This document shows positions 55,029 through 63,390 of a stretch of DNA of 64,000 nucleotides, one piece after another. Position numbers and translations under genes: made by a program. Position 1 is the first letter of the stretch. Every line of letters begins with the position of its first letter. The stretch covers positions 146,001 through 210,000 of the forward strand of contig NZ_QHCT01000004.1 in NCBI RefSeq assembly GCF_003545885.1, given 5' to 3'. A model generated the notes under the pieces. The model was not told the origin of the DNA and made no database searches. It was given only the letters and a program-made list of their open reading frames with translations. This stretch comes from Leptospira stimsonii. Lineage in GTDB: Bacteria > Spirochaetota > Leptospiria > Leptospirales > Leptospiraceae.

Positions 55029-56060
55029 CTAACGTTTTGAGAAAAGATAATGTGAAACGATCCATTCTTCTCCGTTCCGATACTTCCATAATTCCGCACA
55101 AGCCATAAAGAAAACCTTCCAATATACGAACCACTTCACCGCCTGATCGGGCCCGTACGTATCGGAAAGAACTTTCATCACCTGATCCTTGTTCCGAATC
55201 ATTCCATCGAGCCAAGCCTCGGAAGTTCTCGCGTAATGATTCCCGTTTACGACCCACTGATTTTGAATCTGAAAGTTTTTTTGAAAATACAAAAACAAAT
55301 CGTGAGAAGGCATTTGACCGCCAGTAAAAAAGTATTTGGACATCCAATCCGTATCGTCCACGACTTCGAAGGCATAGGCAAATTTATGATGCGTAAAAAT
55401 ATGCACAAAGAAGAGTCCGTTCGGTTTTAAGAATCCGGAAAATTTCTCAAATAGTTTCTCATAATTCTTCATGTGTTCCAACATTTCGACGGAAACTAAA
55501 CGATCGAATTTTTTTGCAATCTTAAACTCGTTCATATCGGCGGTCAGAATCGTTAGATTTTTGAGTCCTCTTTTTTTGGCTTCTCCATCGATGAACTTCT
55601 TTTGACTCTTCGAATTCGAAACTCCGGTTATGGAAGACTTCGGAAACTTCTCGGCCATATAAAGCGACAAGGAACCCCAACCACATCCCAGATCCAGAAT
55701 ACTCATTCCGTTTTCGATTTGTGCTCTTTGGCACGTGATCTCAAGCATTCTCCGTTCCGATTCGTCAAAGGATGTGTTCTTTGTATCCCAATAACCTGAA
55801 CTGTATTTCATATGTTTTCCCATCACGAGTTTGAAGAATTCGGAGGGAACCTCGTAGTGTTGCTCGTTCGCGGCGCCAGTATGAATCGCTATCGGAGATT
55901 TTTTCAGATGATTCACGTATTCCATCAGATGTTTCTGATTTTTCTCGAGTGAACCTTTGTCTTCGTCGCGCAATCTCTGTTTTAATAGCTGACGTATCCG
56001 AATTCGAATCAACCAGTTCGGGAAAACGTCTTTCTCCATCAAATCGTAAATCCACTTCAT
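55029..56060 (-). CDS. CFA-synthase-superfamily methyltransferase resembling coclaurine N-methyltransferase
   Basis: 343 residues of the cyclopropane-synthase/CNMT superfamily. It lacks the N-terminal domain of Cfa. Landmarks: HYEVPSEFFKLVMG (68-81), the SAM motif LDLGCGWGSLSLYMAEKF, SVEMLEHMKNY, VHIFTH, YFFTGGQMPS and NGEEWIVSHYLF at the end. From memory, these closely follow plant coclaurine N-methyltransferases. The bicarbonate-binding Cys of true CFA synthases is Ser88 (KYSSGYW). Substrate unknown: a fatty acyl chain, as its operon suggests, or an amine. Last gene of the fatty-acyl operon, 132 bases after the DUF1295 gene. Confidence 0.82.
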   Translation of the reverse strand: MKWIYDLMEKDVFPNWLIRIRIRQLLKQRLRDEDKGSLEKNQKHLMEYVNHLKKSPIAIHTGAANEQHYEVPSEFFKLVMGKHMKYSSGYWDTKNTSFDESERRMLEITCQRAQIENGMSILDLGCGWGSLSLYMAEKFPKSSITGVSNSKSQKKFIDGEAKKRGLKNLTILTADMNEFKIAKKFDRLVSVEMLEHMKNYEKLFEKFSGFLKPNGLFFVHIFTHHKFAYAFEVVDDTDWMSKYFFTGGQMPSHDLFLYFQKNFQIQNQWVVNGNHYARTSEAWLDGMIRNKDQVMKVLSDTYGPDQAVKWFVYWKVFFMACAELWKYRNGEEWIVSHYLFSKR

Positions 56061-56192
56061 GAAAGAATATCCTTCTTTTTATTATATTCTATTTTTAGAA
56101 TGTTTAAATGCTCAAGGCCGGTCTTTGACTTTTGAACTCTTTATTCGACCGGTCTTACTTTGTGAGCAATCGTTTTCAATTCGTTCCGAAGC

Positions 56193-56984
56193 TTATGCTT
56201 TCGGAAACCAAGGAAAGAATGCACTCGTTTTTCGAATGTATTCCTGATATAACTCGCCTTTGGATTTGAGTTGCCCTACTTCGTTTAGAGGCACGCCGGT
56301 CACCTTCGTTAGAAGAATATACATTACGATCGGTGAAATCAAACCGATCCAGCCGTAAGGAGAACCCAACGCGAAAAGAGCGAAAGAGATCCAAATCAAC
56401 CACTCGAAGAAATAATTCGGATGCCTCGAATACCTCCACAATCCGACGTCGCAGACTTTTCCCTTGTTCTCCGAATTTTTCTTAAATTCGTTGAGTTGGA
56501 AATCCGCCCAAGCTTCGCCTAACACGGAGATAATGAACAATGCGATCCCGAGGATCTCGAAGGAATTCGTGTTCGGGTTATCATTTATATTCGGAAATAC
56601 GAAAGGAATGCTCAATAATACGGCAAGAATTCCTTGAAACTGAAAGATGTTCGTATAAAACTTTCGGTCCACTTGATCTCCGTATTCCGCTCTAAAGGCC
56701 GTATAACGCGGATCCTCGTGTCCCGAAAAAACCCTCGTTATAAGAATAAAAAGAGAAAGTCTCCATCCCCAGAAGGCAACAATTGCGGTGATCTGCGCGG
56801 TTCTCAAAGGAAATCCATCGCCTAACCAATAATAAACGATCGCGGCAGTCGAAATACAAAGTCCCCACCCGACGTCCACGACGGCGTAATTGTTTGCCCG
56901 TTTTCCGAACCACCAAAGGATCGTCATCAAAACGATCACGACCGCCCAAGCGGACAACATAAGAGTTAGAATTTGTAAAAACAT
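56193..56984 (-). CDS. DUF1295 membrane protein (steroid-5-alpha-reductase/ICMT-like)
   Basis: 263 residues with six or seven membrane segments and the C-terminal signature GLWRYSRHPNYFFEW (about residues 181-195), followed by FFPW near the end. This Arg-His-Pro-Asn-Tyr motif is shared by sterol reductases, isoprenylcysteine methyltransferases and DUF1295, and binds NADPH or SAM at the membrane. In mycobacteria a DUF1295 gene (Rv0446c) lies beside ufaA1, the same neighbourhood as here. It could reduce or methylate a lipid intermediate made by the CFA-type enzyme. The DUF2062 gene is 18 bases upstream. Confidence 0.85.
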   Translation of the reverse strand: MFLQILTLMLSAWAVVIVLMTILWWFGKRANNYAVVDVGWGLCISTAAIVYYWLGDGFPLRTAQITAIVAFWGWRLSLFILITRVFSGHEDPRYTAFRAEYGDQVDRKFYTNIFQFQGILAVLLSIPFVFPNINDNPNTNSFEILGIALFIISVLGEAWADFQLNEFKKNSENKGKVCDVGLWRYSRHPNYFFEWLIWISFALFALGSPYGWIGLISPIVMYILLTKVTGVPLNEVGQLKSKGELYQEYIRKTSAFFPWFPKA

Positions 56985-57002
56985 CGGTTTCGACTTCCTT
57001 AT

Positions 57003-57527
57003 TTATTGAATATCTTTCTTCTTCGAATCGAATAATCTTCCGGCTTTTCTCACGAAGGGTAAAAAAGCAAAATAGAGAAGAAGCGAAATTGCCGGGATCC
57101 AGACGAACCAACCTAGAACCGCAAAACCCGCCACGTCAAATATCCCTTTCGCGATTTCGGAGATATTTTCGACGCTAATATTCTCCGCCCAATGGAGATC
57201 CAAGGGAATTCCTAAGATATCGGAACCCGTTTTTAAAAACGGAAAGATCAAAAGAATCTGTAAGGGATACACGATGTAATTCGCCAGCTGAATCGTTACC
57301 GGATTCAATCGAAAAAGAACTCCCAAGATTCCACAAATCGTCATCGTAGTTCCGATCAAAGGAAAAACTCCCACTCCGGCACCGACTATGATACTCAAAG
57401 TGATCTTTTCCGGTGTGATCCCGGATTTAAGTTCCCTCTTGATAATTTCCAAAACGTTCTTCGGTGCAAAGTGTTTGAAAAAATGAAAAATCGATCCTTT
57501 GCTTTGGTGAGAATTTGTTTCTTTCAC
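57003..57527 (-). CDS. DUF2062 membrane protein
   Basis: 174 residues from a GTG start. A basic N-terminal helix (HFFKHFAPKNVLEIIKREL...GITPEKITLS) leads to two or three membrane segments with SIIVGAGVGVFPLIGT and NPVTIQLANYIVYPLQILLIFPF, the DUF2062 hallmark. The family is often encoded with lipid or polysaccharide enzymes, but no function is proved. It sits between the CFA synthase (46 bases) and DUF1295 (18 bases) genes in the same operon. Confidence 0.82.
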   Translation of the reverse strand: MKETNSHQSKGSIFHFFKHFAPKNVLEIIKRELKSGITPEKITLSIIVGAGVGVFPLIGTTMTICGILGVLFRLNPVTIQLANYIVYPLQILLIFPFLKTGSDILGIPLDLHWAENISVENISEIAKGIFDVAGFAVLGWFVWIPAISLLLYFAFLPFVRKAGRLFDSKKKDIQ

Positions 57528-57573
57528 GATATTCTCACCTTCCGCTTTGAATTCTCCTTTTGAAATCTATTTT

Positions 57574-58872
57574 TCAAAGAGTGAGATTATTCGGTCTCGT
57601 ATATACGACTTGAACCACGCTGATATTTTTCATCGAGAACGCGGCCGCACAATAGGAAAAATAATATCTCCACTTCCGAATAAACGATTCGTTAAATCCC
57701 ATATCGCGGATCAGAGCGATGTTCGAGTCGAATCCTTTCAGCCAAGTCATCAACGTGTGATCGTATTTGGATCCGATATCTTCCAGAGAATAGAGATGAA
57801 AGTCTCCCGTCTTATTGATCGCTTGATTGATTCTTCCGATCGAAGGAAGAAGTGATCCAGGAAAGATATGTTTTTGAATAAAATCCACACCTTTACGGAA
57901 GGACTCATACCGAGCATCCGGACTTGTGATGATCTGATGAACCATGATTCCGTCCTTTTTTAAAACACGATTACACATCGCGAAAAAATCCTCGAAATAC
58001 TCGTGGCCGACCGCTTCCAACATTTCTACCGTTACCAGTTTATCGTAAGATCCTTCTACCATTCTATAATCGTTCTTTCGAACTTCGATTCGATCCGATA
58101 AACCTTCCGCCTTTATTTTCTCGGTCGCATACCGATATTGTTCCTCGGAGATCGTGTATGTGGTCACCTTACATCCGTAATTCTTCGCGGCATACGTAGA
58201 CAAACCCGCCCATCCGGTTCCAATTTCCAAAAGATGATCGCTTGGCTTCAATTGAAGTTTATTACAGAGTATTTCCAGTTTTGCAAGCTGTGCTTTTTCC
58301 AAACTTTCTTCCATCGTCCGGAAATAAGCGCACGAATATGTCATCGTAGGATCTAAGAATTTATTATAGAAGTCGTTGCCTAAGTCGTAGTGCTCGACGA
58401 TATTCTTCTTACTTCCACGAATCGAATTTTTTCGAAAGAGATGCAATATTCTGCTTCCGATATTCGTAAGGCTCAAGTGAGCGAACTTATTTTTACTTCC
58501 GCTCACTGAGGGAGAATTTTCCAAGTTGTAAATGAACCAAGATATTACGGCACGGATATCGTCCGTATCCCAATCTCCGTCCATATAAGATTCCGAAAAA
58601 CCGAGATCTCCGTTCAATACCGTCTTCTTAAAGAAAATCGGATTGTGGATATGAATAATTCCCTTGTGGAATTCCGGAGGATCGTCGCTCTGCGGATTTC
58701 CGAGATAGGCCTTTTCTCCGTTCGGTAAGATCAAACGGATCGAACCTTTCTGCATCGGTGACAAGGCTCTAAAAAACAGATTCTTATAAAAACCGAACGA
58801 CTTAGTTGCGCCGGTTGTGATCGCCATTTCCGAATCTTGAAATTTTAAATTGGACTCAGTGGTTCTTTCCAA
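57574..58872 (-). CDS. cyclopropane-fatty-acyl-phospholipid synthase family protein
   Basis: 432 residues, including the N-terminal lipid-binding domain of Cfa. TTG start (58872) with AAGGAG 6 bases upstream. SAM motif LEIGTGWAGLSTYAAKNYG. The residues that bind bicarbonate in E. coli Cfa are all present: Cys in TYSCAYF, Glu in VEMLEAVG, His-x-Ile in VHQIIT and Tyr in KYDHTLMTW. It should therefore add a methylene or methyl to an unsaturated phospholipid acyl chain at the inner membrane. Its neighbours match the mycobacterial ufaA1 group, where the product is a methyl-branched or related chain. Overlaps DUF1365 by 17 bases. Confidence 0.9.
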   Translation of the reverse strand: MERTTESNLKFQDSEMAITTGATKSFGFYKNLFFRALSPMQKGSIRLILPNGEKAYLGNPQSDDPPEFHKGIIHIHNPIFFKKTVLNGDLGFSESYMDGDWDTDDIRAVISWFIYNLENSPSVSGSKNKFAHLSLTNIGSRILHLFRKNSIRGSKKNIVEHYDLGNDFYNKFLDPTMTYSCAYFRTMEESLEKAQLAKLEILCNKLQLKPSDHLLEIGTGWAGLSTYAAKNYGCKVTTYTISEEQYRYATEKIKAEGLSDRIEVRKNDYRMVEGSYDKLVTVEMLEAVGHEYFEDFFAMCNRVLKKDGIMVHQIITSPDARYESFRKGVDFIQKHIFPGSLLPSIGRINQAINKTGDFHLYSLEDIGSKYDHTLMTWLKGFDSNIALIRDMGFNESFIRKWRYYFSYCAAAFSMKNISVVQVVYTRPNNLTL

Positions 58873-59632
58873 GATGAACTCCTTTTTGCAAATCGATATT
58901 TTCTTCTTTTTTAATATAAGGCAGACCCTTGAGAAACAACCTCAAAGCCTGCCAGTGAATCAGAACAATTACTTTGACTGTTACGAGCGGATAACGGAAA
59001 AACATTCTCACTAAATTCCAGTCCGAAAGTTCCAATCTTCTTCCCGTATACGTTGTCACCATAACGGGTTGGCCATCCTCGAGTGCGTCGATACGAATAT
59101 TCAAACCTTCAAAGGAAGGTCTTAGTGTGAATTCGAACTCGGATTTCAAACCGACAAAAGGAGATACGTAAAAGAATTTTCCTGTTCTCAGTCGAAACGC
59201 TCCGTCCTTCCAAGAATCTTTTCCTAAGAAGAACGGCTTCTGTTCTCCGAAAGTATTTCCCACTTCCGCGACGGCGCAAAGTGGTTCTTCCTTCTCGTCG
59301 AAAAGGTAATAAAACGAAACAGGATTGAAGACATAGCCCAAAACGCGAACGTTCGTGATTAAGATCGCCCTTTTGATTTTTTCCGTAACTCCGTTTTGTT
59401 TTAGATACTCTAAGATATTTTCTTTTACGGAAGTTTTACCGAAATCGAGATGATCTTTCGTCGAAAAACGGAAGAACGATCTTCTATCTACGCCGAAAAA
59501 TCGAAACGTTTGATTCAACGTATTCAACTCGTCCAAATCGAGAGCGAAAGTGAATATGCCGTATCGGAAACGGTTTTTTCTAGGCGATCTACGATCGTGC
59601 ATGACCTTAGCCTGAAAAATGCAGGAATTCAA
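58856..59632 (-). CDS. DUF1365 protein of the CFA operon
   Basis: 258 residues of DUF1365. Signature: VMHDRRSPRKNRFRYGIFTFALDLDEL at the N-terminus, here beginning after a short TTG-started extension; then GYVFNPVSFYYLFD and a late HWQALRLFLKGLPY. The protein has no enzymatic assignment, but it is almost always encoded between an FAD oxidoreductase and a CFA synthase, as here. It starts in a TTGA overlap with the FAD oxidoreductase stop (59629-59632) and overlaps the CFA synthase start by 17 bases, so the three are translationally coupled. Confidence 0.9.
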   Translation of the reverse strand: MNSCIFQAKVMHDRRSPRKNRFRYGIFTFALDLDELNTLNQTFRFFGVDRRSFFRFSTKDHLDFGKTSVKENILEYLKQNGVTEKIKRAILITNVRVLGYVFNPVSFYYLFDEKEEPLCAVAEVGNTFGEQKPFFLGKDSWKDGAFRLRTGKFFYVSPFVGLKSEFEFTLRPSFEGLNIRIDALEDGQPVMVTTYTGRRLELSDWNLVRMFFRYPLVTVKVIVLIHWQALRLFLKGLPYIKKEENIDLQKGVHLGKNH

Positions 59633-60987
59633 TCCCAGACCTTCTTGCCCAATAAGGTTTCACTCAAAATTCTCGCGGACCAAAGACCGTCTTCGTGAAA
59701 ACCGTTCCGAAAGTAGCTTCCGCAGAAGAAAACGTTTCCTTCCCGATTGAGTTCCTGTAAACGTTTTTGCGCGTTCAAAGATCCTACACTAAACAAAGGA
59801 TGTTCATATTCAATTTCTTGAATGATCTTTCTCCGATCCACGGTTCCCGGATCGTTGATCGAAACGTAATAATTCTTCTTTTTAGAAACGTTCTGCAAAG
59901 AATTCATCCAATAGACGGTATAAGCACGTAGGCTCCCTTTTACTTTTTCGATACGATAGTTCCAAGAAGACCAAGTTAGTTTTGTCCTCGGCATCGAAAT
60001 GTCGTCCGTGTGTAAGGTTGCGATATTCTTCTGATACTTGAATTCTTTTAATAATTCTTTTTGAAGCGCTGTCGGCTTGCTCAGAAGTTTCAGAGAAATG
60101 TCCCCGTGAGTCGCAAGAATCACTTTGTCGAATAGGCTCGCCTTTCCGTTCTTCAAAGTTACTTTCACCTTCTTTCCTACGTGTTCCACGGATCGAACCT
60201 CGGAATTCAGTTGAAAACGATTCTTTATCGGAGCTGTTAAACGTTTCACGTATTCTCTTGAACCTCCGTGAACCGTATACCACTGGTGTTGCGTATTCAA
60301 ACCCATAAAGCCGTGGTTTAGAAAAAAACGAACCAATCCGTAGACGGGGAATTGAAGCATAAGGTCGTCCGGCGTGGACCAAACGGCGGAACTCATTGGA
60401 ACGAGATAATAATCCAAAAGATCTCGATGATATCCTTCTTTGACGATGTATTCGTCGAGGGTAAAATCCATATATTTAGAATTTTCTAATATCTTTGGAG
60501 CTTCTTTGTTGAATCGATTGATATTGTACAGAAGTCTTAGGAATCTCAGATTAAAGAAATTCTTTCTTTGCGCAAAAAGACCATTGATTCCGGATCCGCA
60601 GAATTCCAGTCCATCCGAAAGATGCTGAACGCTAAAAGACATCGACGACTTTTTGGTGGGAACGTCCAATTCTTCAAAAAGACGTTTGAGATTCGGATAC
60701 GTCACGTGATTGAACACGATAAAACCCGTATCGATCGGAATCTTCGTTCCGTCTTCGTCGACGTCCACCGTGTTTGTATGTCCGCCGATATACGAACCCT
60801 TTTCGTAGATCGTAAGATCGAATTCTTTTTGTAAGAAGTGAGCGCAACCCATTCCGGCAATTCCGGTCCCGATGATTGCTAAGGATTCTTTCTTCTTTTT
60901 CGATTCGGTCTGGGCAGAAATTTTTTTCCCAGAAGTTTTCTTTTTAGCAACCGACTCACCGGTTTGCTTTTTCAATTTTTTTTTCAA
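59629..60987 (-). CDS. FAD-dependent amine-oxidase-like oxidoreductase of the CFA operon
   Basis: 452 residues from a TTG start preceded by GGACGGGAAG. A Lys-rich N-terminal tail (about 37 residues, with repeated KKK) precedes the FAD motif IIGTGIAGMGCAHFL, followed by EKGSYIGGHTNTV. The C-terminus has NVFFCGSYFRNGFHEDG. This is the COG2907-type protein that heads DUF1365-CFA operons (Rv0449c-like). It probably supplies a desaturation, reduction or hydride step on acyl chains being methylated. The basic tail, uncommon in the family, could bind anionic phospholipids. First gene of the operon; a possible -10 TATTAT lies near 61014. Confidence 0.88.
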   Translation of the reverse strand: MKKKLKKQTGESVAKKKTSGKKISAQTESKKKKESLAIIGTGIAGMGCAHFLQKEFDLTIYEKGSYIGGHTNTVDVDEDGTKIPIDTGFIVFNHVTYPNLKRLFEELDVPTKKSSMSFSVQHLSDGLEFCGSGINGLFAQRKNFFNLRFLRLLYNINRFNKEAPKILENSKYMDFTLDEYIVKEGYHRDLLDYYLVPMSSAVWSTPDDLMLQFPVYGLVRFFLNHGFMGLNTQHQWYTVHGGSREYVKRLTAPIKNRFQLNSEVRSVEHVGKKVKVTLKNGKASLFDKVILATHGDISLKLLSKPTALQKELLKEFKYQKNIATLHTDDISMPRTKLTWSSWNYRIEKVKGSLRAYTVYWMNSLQNVSKKKNYYVSINDPGTVDRRKIIQEIEYEHPLFSVGSLNAQKRLQELNREGNVFFCGSYFRNGFHEDGLWSARILSETLLGKKVWD

Positions 60988-61124
60988 GAACTTCCCGTCC
61001 TTTCTTTGTGTATAATAGACAGTTAGAATGCGATCGGATGTGAAAAAAACTTTCTAAAAATAATTTCATTTTCGTTTCACTTGTTATGCCTAAAGAAACA
61101 AGCACCTGTGTTTTGAAAAGGAGA

Positions 61125-61583
61125 TCAAACGTTCACTACGCCGTAAGCGAGAACTATGTAACGGGCGATACGGAGAGTAAAGACAATGGGAATAAAATAA
61201 GACAGTCTTTGTCTAAAAAAGCCGGATAGAATTGTAATCGGGTCCCCAACAACCGGAAGAAACGAAAGCAAGAGAACAAAATGTCCCCAGGTTTGCATTG
61301 TATGAGCAATGTAAGAATAGAGTTTGGATTCTTCGATCTTTGTTTCCACCCCGGAGCGAAACCAAATTCCCAGACCGTAATTGACCCCGCAGGCGGAACA
61401 GTTTCCGATCGATGCCCATAAGATCGCTTCCTTGATTGAAAGTCCGGAAACGATGGCGAATACGAGGGCGGCTTCCGAACTGAATGGAAGAATCGTCGCG
61501 GCCGCGAAAGAAACAATTGCCAGACCCGGTCCTCCGTAAAGAGGAATCAACCTTGTTAACGTTTCCCAAAACTCAGCTCCCAT
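61125..61583 (-). CDS. YqaA/DedA-like small membrane protein
   Basis: 152 residues with four or five membrane segments. The SNARE-associated/DedA-like pattern is visible: ATILPFSSEAALVFAIVSG near residue 30, ASIGNCSACGVNYGLG (Gly-rich re-entrant loop) near residue 60, and FLPVVGDPITILSGFFRQ near residue 108, where DedA proteins have Gly-Arg residues. It is one of the short YqaA members. DedA relatives flip lipids or undecaprenyl phosphate. For YqaA proteins this is not shown. It lies 137 bases upstream of the fatty-acyl operon, on the same strand, and might be read through into it. Confidence 0.82.
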   Translation of the reverse strand: MGAEFWETLTRLIPLYGGPGLAIVSFAAATILPFSSEAALVFAIVSGLSIKEAILWASIGNCSACGVNYGLGIWFRSGVETKIEESKLYSYIAHTMQTWGHFVLLLSFLPVVGDPITILSGFFRQRLSYFIPIVFTLRIARYIVLAYGVVNV

Positions 61584-62064
61584 AACCGTTCCTTCTTGAA
61601 ACGAGAAGAATCTTCAACTCGTTCTATTTTCGTTTCCATCGTCTTCGGGAATTGGAGAATTGCATCCATAAAAAAGAAAAGAGAATTCCTCCGTGGATAT
61701 TTTCTTTTTTACAAAGGTCTTAAACGTTCAGGAACGCTCCCGAAACGGACCGCAACACTTCTATTCCAAAGCCTGCTCCCTGGATCCGTTGTACAAAATC
61801 AAGTCAGGAAAAACCGGGTTTAAATTTATTAAAACATTGCCAAATTCTTAAAAATAAAGAAGGGCATTGATCTAAGAGATGAATTTATATCTAGAGAAAT
61901 ACACGTTATGCGAAAGATTGAAAATACGCTTCGATTTTTTTCCTTCATTTCGATACTCAAGTATTCGATATCGTTTCCTATTTATAAATCGCGTTTGTAA
62001 ATTTACGGAAAAAGAAACAACCCGTGGAACATGCTTGGTCGTAAACAGCAAAAGGTGGTTATCA
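61584..62064. other. 481-base divergent spacer, AT-rich leader of the OMP gene
   Basis: Should carry the promoters of the YqaA-like gene and of the outer-membrane protein gene. The right half (61800-62050) is clearly more AT-rich than surrounding DNA and has several T- and A-runs. I could not choose a promoter. The reading frame of the OMP gene stays open through about 185 bases of this leader, but the residues there are not protein-like. Confidence 0.4.
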
Positions 62065-62793
62065 ATGAAACAAAAATATTCTATTTTCTTAATAGGTCTT
62101 TCTTGTGCTCTCTTTCCTGCGTTAGGCGTTTTTGCACAAAGTGATACGAAGGCTAACGCACAGTATTCGCCTTGGTCTCTAAAGATCGGTGGAGGTATTG
62201 GAGGCGCAAACGAAACTGAGTATAAAGACAACAAAGGTAAGGCAAACAATTATCGTATCTCAGCGGAATACAATCCTAGATATTTCGGATTCGAATTCGG
62301 AATTACGCATAAGATTTTTTCTCTCAGCACAAACCCTTCGGTAAATCAAGTATATCCATATCTACTCTATACCTATGAATCCACGGGACAAAATAGAGAC
62401 ATAGCGAATGGAGCCTTATTTAGCGGTTCCTTACATAGCGATCCGCTTAGAGAAAGAAATAATTTCTCGCTGACTTTTTTAGATTTAGGACCTACGTTTC
62501 ACATGAGGCCGGGTAAGACCTTTGATCCTTACGTTTCGATCGGGTTAGGTGTGAACGGCTTCGACCGCTTTGCCTCCTACCGCGGATTTGCACGCTTGGG
62601 TTTTAAACTGAACTTCGATCGATTCTTCGTTTTTACGGAAGCCGAAGGCTCTCAGATCAGCCGCTATTACAACAGCGATCTAAGAATCCGTTACAACGAC
62701 TACTCGGGTATGATCGGGGTCGGCTTTCATTTCGGCGGCGGAGAAAGTTCTTCAAAAAAAGAAGAATCGGTTACAGGCCTATCCTCGTTCTAA
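62065..62793 (+). CDS. probable outer-membrane beta-barrel protein
   Basis: 242 residues from ATG 62065, which has AAAGGTGG 6-7 bases upstream; the open frame extends to 61879 but that part is discarded. Signal peptide MKQKYSIFLIGLSCALFPAL...FA. The mature part is rich in alternating aromatic/polar strands: WSLKIGGGIGG, YRISAEYNPRYFGFEFGI, YPYLLYTYEST, FLDLGPTFHMRPGKTFDPYVSIGLGVNGF, GFARLGFKLNFDRFFVFTEAEG, YSGMIGVGFHFGGG. It is suited to an 8-10-stranded barrel of the OmpA/OmpW class. The short Ser/Lys/Glu tail ends in Phe. It may be surface-exposed. It is followed by a strong hairpin. Confidence 0.75.
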   Translation: MKQKYSIFLIGLSCALFPALGVFAQSDTKANAQYSPWSLKIGGGIGGANETEYKDNKGKANNYRISAEYNPRYFGFEFGITHKIFSLSTNPSVNQVYPYLLYTYESTGQNRDIANGALFSGSLHSDPLRERNNFSLTFLDLGPTFHMRPGKTFDPYVSIGLGVNGFDRFASYRGFARLGFKLNFDRFFVFTEAEGSQISRYYNSDLRIRYNDYSGMIGVGFHFGGGESSSKKEESVTGLSSF

Positions 62794-62832
62794 ACCGAAC
62801 GATCCAAAACCGATATAATAATTTTCTTATAT

Positions 62833-62866
62833 TTAGGAAGGAGAAGGCCGGGATTCTTCTTCCTAA
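62833..62866. terminator. long hairpin between convergent genes
   Basis: A 13-bp stem, TTAGGAAGGAGAA with TTCTTCTTCCTAA (one wobble pair), and an 8-base loop, 40 bases after the OMP stop. There is no U-tract on either side, but it is the only stable structure between the two convergent genes. Confidence 0.6.
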
Positions 62867-62964
62867 GTTGAATGAAATCGTGGATAAAGATCAATTCAGT
62901 TGAGGATCGGGGATTTTTATCTCTCGAACGAATGCCTTATAACGCGAGGGAATTTTGTAACTTC

Positions 62965-63309
62965 TTAAATAAGACTGACAATAAGATCCGGAACGAGAAC
63001 CGTAAGCGACGACCTTATATAATCTACTCTGCCTGAAAAGAATTCTTCAAAATCGATTTCCTTGATTTTTACGAAAAGTTTAACGGATTCTTTCGAACCA
63101 GTTTCCTTTCCATGAATTCGAATTCCGTCTATTCTAAGTTTGGAGAGGAGAATTGCAGTTCTTTCAGACCGAACCGAAAATTCTAAACTTAAAACTCTTT
63201 TGTATGGATCGATGTTCGGACAAGCCGCCTCTTCCGCATTTTGAATCCGTATAAAAACAAAGAATACAAAACAAAATCGGATTACACGGTCGGGTATAGG
63301 TTCTTGCAA
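62965..63309 (-). CDS. small exported protein, unknown function
   Basis: 114 residues. A hydrophobic N-terminal segment (VIRFCFVFFVFIRIQNA, about 9-25) looks like a signal peptide. The mature part is beta-rich and charged (SLEFSVRSERTAILLSKLRIDGIRIHG...VKLFVKIKEIDFEEFFSG). No family recognised. It follows pyrF on the same strand after 81 bases and could be co-transcribed. The start is uncertain. Confidence 0.5.
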   Translation of the reverse strand: MQEPIPDRVIRFCFVFFVFIRIQNAEEAACPNIDPYKRVLSLEFSVRSERTAILLSKLRIDGIRIHGKETGSKESVKLFVKIKEIDFEEFFSGRVDYIRSSLTVLVPDLIVSLI

Positions 63310-63390
63310 AGCGGTCGCATGAGTTAGAGTTCTTCCTTCCGTTAAATCGATCTTACTTTCTGCCGATCGAAGTAGTCGGAAATACGGAAT

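Noticed and set aside
61879..62064. Longer N-terminus for the OMP gene (from 61879)
   Set aside because: The extra 62 residues are basic and aromatic without any family pattern. The signal peptide begins at 62065 directly after a good ribosome-binding site.
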